NCBI GenBank assembly: GCA_018334595.1
Contig: JAGXLQ010000106.1
Coordinates: 1-5,425, forward strand
Reading direction: 5' to 3'
DNA from: Candidatus Bipolaricaulota bacterium
GTDB lineage: Bacteria; Bipolaricaulota; Bipolaricaulia; M55B111
Length of the DNA stretch: 5,425 bases
In this document: positions 1 to 5,425 of the stretch, piece by piece
How positions within the stretch are numbered: the first letter of the stretch is position 1
Layout of the letters: each line of letters begins with the position of its first letter
The notes under the pieces: model-generated
Databases searched by the model: none
What the model was told of the DNA's origin: nothing
What the model saw: only the letters and a program-made list of their open reading frames with translations
Made by a program: the position numbers and the translations under genes

Positions 1-769
1 GGGGCGTTTATACATGTATGATACCCGTTTGGATAGACAGGAGCTCGTTTACGAAGGTGAGAATATCGGTGGGTTCACGATACAGCGAGATGGGGCATTG
101 CTCTTATTCGGGGAAGAGGGAAGGGTTAAACAGTTGGAGGACGGGAAAGTCGAGACGGTGGTAGGGGGAATACAAGGTGAAAATGGTACCAGGTTCAACG
201 ACGTTATAGCTGATCCCCTCGGGGGGGTCTTTTGCGGGACCATGCCCACGGACGAGAGGCCCGGAAGACTTTACCGGCTCAATTCCGCCGGTGCGGTCGA
301 GTTGATCCTGGACGGAGTCGAGTTGCCGAACGGGATGGGTTTTTCCCCGGACAGATCGACCTTTTACTTTACCGACACCCGGTCGAAAAGAATCTACGCC
401 TTCGACTATAATGGGGTTACGGCGGATATCTCAAACCAAAGGACGTTCGCCTACGTGCCTGAGTCAAGTGGACACCCCGACGGCCTGACCGTGGACTCTG
501 AGGGTTGCGTATGGTCGGCGCGCTGGAACGGTAGCTGTATAGTCCGGCATAACCCTAAAGGTGGAGTTGTCGGGAAAATCGACGTCCCCGCAAGGAAGGT
601 GACCAGTGCTTCCTTCGGCGGTGAAAATTACAACGAACTCTACATATCTACCGCCGGTGGTGGGGACAGGCCGTCAGAGGGGGAACTGGCAGGTAGCCTG
701 TTTAAGATTACGTTCGAAGACGTCACCGGCCGACCCGAACTCACATCAAGTGTCATGAGCGCCAACTAA
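1..769 (+). CDS. SMP-30/gluconolactonase-family sugar lactonase, 5'-partial
   Basis: A six-bladed beta-propeller lactonase that would hydrolyse a sugar-acid lactone (such as a glucono- or pentonolactone) with a divalent metal, probably in the cytosol. The frame is open to the left edge (first whole codon at base 2). The residues before the ATG at 14 (GRLY, then MYD) fit the conserved end of the first propeller strands, so that ATG is internal and roughly 40 residues, including the first metal-binding Glu, lie outside. Numbering from the ATG at 14, the landmarks are RFND at 60-63, PNGMGF at 105-110 (metal-ligand Asn 106), HPDG at 154-157 (catalytic/metal Asp 156), WSARWNG near 167-173 and SASFGG near 200. 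The C-terminus, with a GSLFKI strand and RPE, matches the usual family end. It meets the minus-strand dehydrogenase tail to tail. Family is secure; substrate is not visible. Confidence 0.9.
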   Translation, partial: GRLYMYDTRLDRQELVYEGENIGGFTIQRDGALLLFGEEGRVKQLEDGKVETVVGGIQGENGTRFNDVIADPLGGVFCGTMPTDERPGRLYRLNSAGAVELILDGVELPNGMGFSPDRSTFYFTDTRSKRIYAFDYNGVTADISNQRTFAYVPESSGHPDGLTVDSEGCVWSARWNGSCIVRHNPKGGVVGKIDVPARKVTSASFGGENYNELYISTAGGGDRPSEGELAGSLFKITFEDVTGRPELTSSVMSAN

Positions 770-1605
770 CCCCTCCAGGAATATTGTGGAGTAAACCCCA
801 GGAGCCTCGCGGCTTTTCTTGAGTCTTCAAGGCTTTGAAACCCGTCAAAATCTATCTTCCTCTCCACGTCGGGGAAGTACCTATCGATTAACTTTGCCGT
901 TCGGGTCCTTAGCCTCGTGTCCCTGGCGGCAATTTGGAAAACCTCGTGTCCGGAAAGGTGTTTCTCGATTGCCATACGAAAGGCCCGGGCTGCATCGCGG
1001 AGGTCTATGTACGACCAGAAGTTGTAGTAACCGGCCTCTGGGTCCCGTGTAAGTCTGTCAAACTCCTCAGTATCGTACTTATCGGGTTCGATTACCCAGG
1101 AGATCCTCAGCGAGGCGACGGAATATGCAAACCGCTGGACCATTGCCTCCGCCGTCCTCTCTATCAACACCTTTGACAGGCCGTAGCTATCGTCTGGCCT
1201 GGTTGGGTGCTCCTCATCAACGGGTAGGTAGTGAAGTTCCGGCCGGTTCTTCGTAAACGTGTAACCGAAGGTACAGTCGCTTGAGGCAACAGCCACCCTG
1301 TCCGTCCCCGTCCTTCCTGCTGACAGGAGGACGTTATATGTCCCGATAAGGTTTGTCCGCAGGACGTCTACGTCGGAGACGCCGACAGGAGACCTTATTC
1401 CAGCTAAATGTATTATTCTATCACACGGTGATAACGCCGCTTCGACGGCCTCGTAACTTTCTATGTCGAGGACGTGAACGTCCTCGATTGGGGAATCTTC
1501 CCAGGGCCTGTGAGTAATCCCGCGGACTTCGTAACCGCAATCCAAAAGATGATTAACAACACCCTGACCTACCTCTCCGCGGGCCCCGGTGACGCCAATT
1601 AACAT
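766..1605 (-). CDS. NAD(P)-dependent epimerase/dehydratase (extended SDR), uronate dehydrogenase-like
   Basis: A cytosolic Rossmann-fold sugar oxidoreductase or epimerase of 279 residues, full length for the short extended-SDR group. Visible motifs: N-terminal dinucleotide-binding GARGEVG at 7-13, Asp 47 at the end of the third strand (adenine contact), HLAG at 67-69, the TNLIGTYNVL helix at 84-93, VASSD at 106-110 with the catalytic Ser, and the YGLSK pair Tyr 141/Lys 145. The DLRDAARAF segment at 201-209 and LLGFTP near the C-terminus are also typical. The ATG is supported by a strong GAGGTGAT site (bases 1616-1609) four bases upstream. The gene starts 31 bp after the permease stop, so it is probably the last gene of that operon. 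The VASS-x3-FGY stretch resembles uronate dehydrogenases, and a lactonase lies next door; that specific role is only a hypothesis. A nucleotide-sugar epimerase is the alternative. Confidence 0.88.
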   Translation of the reverse strand: MLIGVTGARGEVGQGVVNHLLDCGYEVRGITHRPWEDSPIEDVHVLDIESYEAVEAALSPCDRIIHLAGIRSPVGVSDVDVLRTNLIGTYNVLLSAGRTGTDRVAVASSDCTFGYTFTKNRPELHYLPVDEEHPTRPDDSYGLSKVLIERTAEAMVQRFAYSVASLRISWVIEPDKYDTEEFDRLTRDPEAGYYNFWSYIDLRDAARAFRMAIEKHLSGHEVFQIAARDTRLRTRTAKLIDRYFPDVERKIDFDGFQSLEDSRKAARLLGFTPQYSWRG

Positions 1606-1636
1606 CTAATCACCTCGATTTAGCCTTCTAGTTGAG

Positions 1637-2386
1637 TCAGGAAATCCTCTCGCTTGTCCGGAAAACGTACAGTGAGATCGTAAGGCAGAAGAGGGTAAAT
1701 CCGACCAGTATCCCAATATTCTTCAGGTAGCCGAGGGGAGTCACTCCCTGAAACAGAACCCTCCTCGCAATATCTCCGTACTTGAAGGGAGACATCATGT
1801 CGTAGGGCGACCTCACCGTCGGGAGTATGGCAAGGGCCAGGGATATTCCTCCGCTCCAGAAGGCGACCGTTAACTTTGACGACCTCCAGGCGGAGAAGAT
1901 CATGGTCAACCCGAGCACGAAGGACGTAATCGCCCCCATCGCCAGCCCCGACATAAGAAGTTTACCTATAGAAAAAGGCTCAAACAGATAGTAGGCGTAG
2001 TACCAGGTCACGCCTGCGGCAACTATGTTTCCCAGGATGACGTAGCTCGCCCTGACGGTAAACTTCGACGCAAGTATCTGGAATTTAGATACCGGCCTCG
2101 CCAGGAGTAATTCCAATGTTCCACTCTCCCTTTCCCCCGCGATGGCCGAAATTGTTATCAGGATGGCGACGACCGATCCGATCTGGAGCGTGTTGCTCAC
2201 GTAGTCGTTCAACCCCGTGATAAGTGACGGCGTAAAGGCCTCGGCCAGGTCTTCCGGTACAAGCATAGGAATGAACTTCTGCATCAACACGGAAGAAGCG
2301 CCGAAGAATATTATCACGGCGGTAAAGATCACTCCCTGAGTCCGTGTCTCCTTGAACTCCTTCTTCATTAATTTCCACGTATTCAC
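1637..2386 (-). CDS. ABC-2 type transporter permease (NosY-like)
   Basis: Integral membrane subunit of an ABC transporter, 249 residues. About six membrane helices are visible: near 18-36, 66-84, 113-133, 142-165, 173-190 and 222-242. Between helices 2 and 3 lies the family hallmark at 84-100 (GERESGTLELLLARPVS), a cytoplasmic coupling segment seen in ABC-2 permeases of the NosY type. The start is GTG at 2386-2384. It overlaps the ATPase stop by four bases (GTGA), and an AAGGTGA site lies in the end of the ATPase gene with six-base spacing. An ATG six codons later is a weaker alternative. Overlap with the ATPase implies translational coupling and a 1:1 partnership. Cargo cannot be inferred: the family includes exporters of drugs, lipids or peptides and systems for copper-enzyme maturation. 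Confidence 0.9.
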   Translation of the reverse strand: MNTWKLMKKEFKETRTQGVIFTAVIIFFGASSVLMQKFIPMLVPEDLAEAFTPSLITGLNDYVSNTLQIGSVVAILITISAIAGERESGTLELLLARPVSKFQILASKFTVRASYVILGNIVAAGVTWYYAYYLFEPFSIGKLLMSGLAMGAITSFVLGLTMIFSAWRSSKLTVAFWSGGISLALAILPTVRSPYDMMSPFKYGDIARRVLFQGVTPLGYLKNIGILVGFTLFCLTISLYVFRTSERIS

Positions 2387-3303
2387 GAGCGTTCACCTTC
2401 CATGGTCTCCATGAAGATATCCTCCAGGGTAGCCCGGTTCAGGTCGAGATAGGTTAGGGCGTTTCCAGAGTCCAGCAGATATCTCGGGAGTTCGGACCCC
2501 GCGGCCTGGTCATCGTTTACCGTAATTACGTATCTGAGTTCCTCCCCCTCCAACCTCTCGACATCACGCACGTATTCTAATTTTTCTACATCCGCCTCGA
2601 ACCCCTCCACCACGGACTCGAACCCCACCTCCACCTTGGCCCGGGAAAACTTCTTCTTCAACTGTTTCATCGACCCCTGGAGGACCATCTCACCCTCCTT
2701 AATTATTCCCACGCTCGAGCACACCCGGGAGAGTTCCGGCAGGATATGAGACGAGGTCAGGATCGTCTTCCCTTCACGGGTTAGGTCCTGAATTATGGAG
2801 AGTATCTTCTCCTTTCCAATCGGGTCCAACCCGGATGTAGGCTCGTCCAGGATCAAAATATCGGGGTCGTGGACGATACTTTGAGCTATCCCCACTCGCT
2901 GCTTTTGCCCCTTCGAAAGTTCGTCGAGGCTCCTGTCTCCGAGGTCCCTGAGCCCGACGATATCGAGAGAACGCTCTACCCTGTCGGGAACGCCTCCGAC
3001 ATCGTACAGGCTGCAGGTCCAGCTTAAGTATTCCTTTACCTTCATGAAGCGGTAAAAACTTGCGCCCTCGGGGAGATAACCTGTGCTGTTGAGGTCCAGT
3101 CTGGGGTTCCCATCAAAATGGACCTCTCCTTCAGTTGGGTTAAGAATCCCGGTAAGAATCCTTATAGTTGTCGTCTTCCCCGCCCCGTTAGGCCCTATCA
3201 AGCCGTAAACGTCACCCCGCTGGACCTCCAGGTCGAGGGAACTTACCGCCTTTACTCCATTTGGGTATACCTTGGTTAGATTCTCTGTGTAAAGATAACT
3301 CAT
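2383..3303 (-). CDS. ABC transporter ATP-binding protein
   Basis: Cytoplasmic ATPase that should energise the adjacent permease, 306 residues. In order: Walker A GPNGAGKT at 37-44; Q-loop region GYLPEG at 75-80, where Glu 79 stands in the usual Gln place, a common variant in this export-type subgroup; signature LSKGQ at 129-133; Walker B ILILDEP at 149-155 with catalytic Glu 154; D-loop SGLD at 157-160; H-switch His 186. All the other catalytic elements are present. Residues from about 215 to 306 form an extra C-terminal domain ending in LEDIFMETME, typical of the DrrA/NosF/CcmA-like group and of unknown detailed function. By hand count it has about 51 acidic and 35 basic residues, so it is moderately acidic. 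The ATG follows the small membrane-protein stop by one base and has an AAAGGAAG site. It is co-transcribed with the permease. Confidence 0.95.
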   Translation of the reverse strand: MSYLYTENLTKVYPNGVKAVSSLDLEVQRGDVYGLIGPNGAGKTTTIRILTGILNPTEGEVHFDGNPRLDLNSTGYLPEGASFYRFMKVKEYLSWTCSLYDVGGVPDRVERSLDIVGLRDLGDRSLDELSKGQKQRVGIAQSIVHDPDILILDEPTSGLDPIGKEKILSIIQDLTREGKTILTSSHILPELSRVCSSVGIIKEGEMVLQGSMKQLKKKFSRAKVEVGFESVVEGFEADVEKLEYVRDVERLEGEELRYVITVNDDQAAGSELPRYLLDSGNALTYLDLNRATLEDIFMETMEGERS

Positions 3304-3304
3304 A

Positions 3305-3511
3305 TTACTTCCTTTCGAACACCAGATAGAACAACGGGCCTAACAGGCTGAAGATTAGCACGACGATCGTCCAGACCCACCTATCCTGCCTATCCCTCTT
3401 ACGTCTGTTGAACTTCCAAATATCGAGCAGACAAAAGGCTTGGAGCCCGAGCTGTATTGCCAGAAGGGGAATTAACAGCAACAGCACGTCTTTGGCCTCG
3501 GCGAACGCCAT
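3305..3511 (-). CDS. Small PLDc_N-domain (YxlE-like) membrane protein
   Basis: A 68-residue membrane protein and the first gene of the minus-strand operon. Two hydrophobic helices lie at about 8-29 and 46-65, separated by a highly basic loop (KFNRRKRDRQDRW, 33-45) that is probably cytoplasmic. The pattern LDIWKF, then W-V-W-T, then LLGPLFYLVFERK matches the phospholipase D/cardiolipin synthase N-terminal domain (PLDc_N), which in stand-alone form has no catalytic HKD motif. Such proteins are often encoded beside ABC-2 transporters, as in the Bacillus subtilis yxlEFG cluster, so it may be an accessory or regulatory subunit of the transporter that follows. The ATG has a near-ideal AGGAGGT site (bases 3522-3516) four bases upstream. 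Only one base separates it from the ATPase gene. The molecular function is not established for the family. Confidence 0.85.
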   Translation of the reverse strand: MAFAEAKDVLLLLIPLLAIQLGLQAFCLLDIWKFNRRKRDRQDRWVWTIVVLIFSLLGPLFYLVFERK

Positions 3512-3652
3512 ACTTACCTCCTAACCCGGGGACCGTAACCAGGGCTACCAGCGGGTAGTGTGCCGGCGGAACATCCATCAGATCAGGTCCATTACAAATT
3601 GGTCTAGTAACAATATTACCGAAATCGACTCTTCAATCGAGGTTAGGCTATC

Positions 3653-3670
3653 AAATATACCCTTAAATAT
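3653..3670 (+). promoter_or_regulatory. Candidate TATA-box region of the aldo/keto reductase promoter
   Basis: Two AT-rich boxes, AAATATAC (3653-3660) and TTAAATAT (3663-3670), resemble archaeal TATA elements. They lie 68-85 bases ahead of the start codon, which would give a leader of about 40-55 bases if transcription starts roughly 25 bases downstream. On the other strand the first box reads GTATATTT and could serve the divergent operon. No convincing BRE was seen, so this is a suggestion only. Confidence 0.3.
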
Positions 3671-3694
3671 CAATCCGAAAGTCACGGTTGATAT
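3667..3694. repeat. Inverted repeat, candidate operator
   Basis: The left arm ATATCAATCCG (3667-3677) and right arm CGGTTGATAT (3685-3694) are reverse complements over 10 bp with one bulged T (3674), around a 7-base spacer. The repeat abuts the putative TATA box of the reductase gene, the usual place for a repressor operator. A further TATCAA copy lies at 3649-3654. It could instead fold as a hairpin in the leader RNA. Confidence 0.55.
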
Positions 3695-3737
3695 CGGGGA
3701 GCTGTTTCCGTTCAATTAATCTTGGAGGAGATTTACA

Positions 3738-4724
<987 letters not shown>

Positions 4725-4729
4725 TTCTG

Positions 4730-4762
4730 GACCCCTCCCGCATATGTGAACCGGAAGGGGTC
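4730..4762 (+). terminator. Hairpin downstream of aldo/keto reductase
   Basis: GACCCCT (4730-4736) pairs with AGGGGTC (4756-4762). After a single C/A mismatch the stem continues with CCG (4738-4740) and CGG (4752-4754), leaving an 11-base loop. It lies five bases after the reductase stop. A T-run (4779-4783) follows only 16 bases later, so it is not a textbook intrinsic terminator. It may act as a 3'-end stabiliser or a first, weak terminator. Confidence 0.45.
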
Positions 4763-4792
4763 GAACAATATGGCTGACTTTTTCCAGATCGT

Positions 4793-4839
4793 AGCTGAGG
4801 GCCCCAGGGTAATCCCTGGGGTTGAATCAGCTCGTTTTT
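4793..4839 (+). terminator. Strong two-tier hairpin with T-run, likely terminator
   Basis: The inner stem CCCCAGGG (4802-4809) and CCCTGGGG (4814-4821) is perfect over 8 bp with a TAAT loop. An outer stem AGCTGA (4793-4798) and TCAGCT (4827-4832) closes it, with an internal loop of GGG on one side and TTGAA on the other. TTTTT (4835-4839) follows two bases after the outer stem. The shape is that of an intrinsic terminator for the reductase transcript. In an archaeon the T-run alone could do the work. Confidence 0.65.
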
Positions 4840-4843
4840 ATCC

Positions 4844-4857
4844 TCAATAATTATTGA
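4844..4857. repeat. Perfect 14-bp palindrome, candidate operator
   Basis: TCAATAATTATTGA is fully self-complementary. It lies between the terminator T-run and the promoter-like boxes of the PAS gene, so it is well placed to bind a dimeric regulator. It is AT-rich, and a chance origin is possible. Confidence 0.4.
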
Positions 4858-4890
4858 AAATTTCAGAGCATCGGGTATTATTATATTTAA
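4854..4890 (+). promoter_or_regulatory. Candidate promoter of the PAS-domain gene
   Basis: TTATATTTAA (4881-4890) resembles an archaeal TATA box, about 70 bases ahead of the GTG start, giving a leader of about 45 bases. Read as bacterial, TTGAAA (4854-4859) and TATTAT (4876-4881) with 16-base spacing would be a sigma-70-like pair. The sequence alone does not decide between them. The whole stretch 4840-4935 is much richer in A+T than the genes. Confidence 0.4.
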
Positions 4891-4946
4891 AGTCTTTTAC
4901 CTGTTAATTCTTGTAATTTTAGAAACTTAGTTCATTGGTCTTACCA

Positions 4947-4951
4947 GAGGA
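4947..4951 (+). promoter_or_regulatory. Ribosome binding site that decides the GTG start
   Basis: GAGGA precedes the GTG at 4959 by seven bases, a normal spacing. The ATG that begins at 4951 within this area is in another frame and has no PAS coding behind it. An in-frame TTG at 4935 has no comparable site. Confidence 0.55.
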
Positions 4952-4958
4952 TGGAAAC

Positions 4959-5425
4959 GTGGACAAAAAACCTATCGACAAGGGATTACTTCTTGACTCC
5001 CTGCTGGAAACCAGCCCGGACTGGATTTACTTCAAAGACCTCCACCACAGATTCGTCCTTGTCAGCAGGACAAAGGCGAGAACACTACGAAAATCCCCCG
5101 AGGGTTTACTCGGAAAGACCGACTGCGACTTCTATCCGGAGGACATCGCAGAGGAGTCCCGTAAGGACGATCAATGGGTACTGGACAACGAAGAACCGAT
5201 AATCACCAAGGAGGAGAAGGTCCCGGATCCCGGCGGAGGCCGATCCTGGGTCTCCACAACCAAGGCACCCCGCTACGACCGTTCTGGCAACCTCGCGGGC
5301 ACGCTTGGCATATCCCGGGACATTACCGAGAGGAAGGATCAGGAAGTTAAGCTCGAATCGGTCCAGGCGCTTGCCAGGGAAATAAAGCTGACTAATACCA
5401 GAAGGGAGCTGCATAAGCTTGTTTT
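4959..5425 (+). CDS. PAS-domain sensory protein, 3'-partial
   Basis: The N-terminal 155 residues of a signalling protein that runs off the right edge. The start is GTG; the frame is closed by TAG at 4920-4922 upstream. One PAS domain fills about residues 11-125. DWIYFKD (21-27) opens it, FVLVSR follows (32-37), then GLLGKTDCDFYPED (49-62), WVLDNEEPI (73-81) and KEEKV (84-88). RSWVSTTKAP (95-104) and the PAC end GTLGISRDITERK (114-126) complete it. Residues 127-155 are a charged, probably helical linker leading to a further domain outside the window; relatives often continue with GAF, more PAS, a histidine kinase, or an HTH output domain. There is no transmembrane segment in this part, so sensing is probably cytosolic. 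The ligand (haem, flavin, small molecule) cannot be read. It is the first gene after a terminator, with its own promoter-like boxes. Confidence 0.88.
   Translation, partial: MDKKPIDKGLLLDSLLETSPDWIYFKDLHHRFVLVSRTKARTLRKSPEGLLGKTDCDFYPEDIAEESRKDDQWVLDNEEPIITKEEKVPDPGGGRSWVSTTKAPRYDRSGNLAGTLGISRDITERKDQEVKLESVQALAREIKLTNTRRELHKLV

Larger units (their letters stand above)
3512..3737. other. Divergent intergenic region between transporter operon and aldo/keto reductase
   Basis: This 226-bp gap must hold the promoters of both the leftward transporter operon and the rightward reductase. The left third (3525-3590) is GC-rich and contains a small potential hairpin, CTACC (3545-3549) and GGTAG (3554-3558) around a 4-base loop, which would lie in the leader of the transporter mRNA. 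The right two-thirds (3595-3720) is AT-rich and carries TATA-like sequences on both strands, three TATCAA half-sites and an inverted repeat. No open frame with a plausible ribosome site was seen. Confidence 0.6.

Noticed and set aside
75..80. Loss of the Q-loop glutamine in the ABC ATPase (protein residues 75-80, GYLPEG)
   Set aside because: The coordinates here are protein positions. Glutamate at this place is common in NosF/DrrA-like ATPases, so it is not a sign of a dead enzyme.
2085..2396. 103-codon minus-strand open frame overlapping the start of the permease gene
   Set aside because: It is a frame-shifted shadow of the permease and ATPase ends with no recognisable protein; the GTG-started permease with its coupling motif is clearly the real frame.
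3623..3640. Direct repeat AATCGA twice, 12 bp apart
   Set aside because: Six bases in two copies is within chance for a 226-bp AT-rich gap, and it does not align with the better TATCAA series.
3512..3737. Possible riboswitch or small RNA in the divergent gap
   Set aside because: Apart from a 5-bp hairpin and the operator-like repeat, I recognise no known aptamer core or multi-stem fold.
5106..5414. 102-codon minus-strand open frame opposite the PAS gene
   Set aside because: It is antisense to a well-matched PAS domain, has no family resemblance, and is explained by codon bias of the sense strand.

Overview
The window looks like a chromosomal stretch from a prokaryote, more likely an archaeon (euryarchaeal, perhaps mildly halophilic) than a bacterium. 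The reasons are strong Shine-Dalgarno sites of the GGAGGTGA type, heavy AGG/AGA arginine and ATA isoleucine codon use, AT-rich TATA-like boxes in the gaps, moderately acidic proteins, and a lactonase and an SDR dehydrogenase that read like haloarchaeal-type family members. The archaeal call is an inference. One hairpin followed by a T-run and one bacterial-looking -35/-10 pair would also suit a bacterium.

Layout. (1) Bases 1-769, plus strand: an SMP-30/gluconolactonase-family sugar lactonase whose N-terminus lies outside the window. (2) Bases 766-3511, minus strand: a compact four-gene unit. In transcription order it holds a 68-residue two-helix PLDc_N membrane protein, an ABC ATPase, an ABC-2 permease and an extended-SDR NAD(P)-dependent dehydrogenase/epimerase. 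The gaps are 1 bp, a 4-bp overlap and 31 bp. The last gene meets the lactonase tail to tail with a 4-bp overlap of the coding ends. (3) Bases 3512-3737: a 226-bp divergent intergenic region with a striking inverted repeat and three evenly spaced TATCAA half-sites. (4) Bases 3738-4724, plus: a complete aldo/keto reductase with an intact catalytic tetrad, apparently transcribed alone. (5) Bases 4725-4958: two successive hairpins, the second with a T-run, then a perfect 14-bp AT palindrome and a promoter-like box. (6) Bases 4959 to the window end, plus: the N-terminal PAS domain of a sensory protein that begins with GTG and runs off the edge.

How the genes may work together. The ATPase and permease should form an export-type or membrane-remodelling ABC transporter, with the small PLDc_N protein as a companion, an arrangement resembling the Bacillus yxlEFG cluster. 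The lactonase, the SDR enzyme and the aldo/keto reductase are all compatible with oxidation or reduction of sugars and sugar lactones, but no substrate can be read from the sequence. I found no RNA gene, CRISPR array, insertion sequence or phage gene. Every gene belongs to a family I recognise, and I see no clear evidence of a new system. The most interesting parts are the regulatory-looking dyads in the two gaps and the transporter-plus-SDR gene order.
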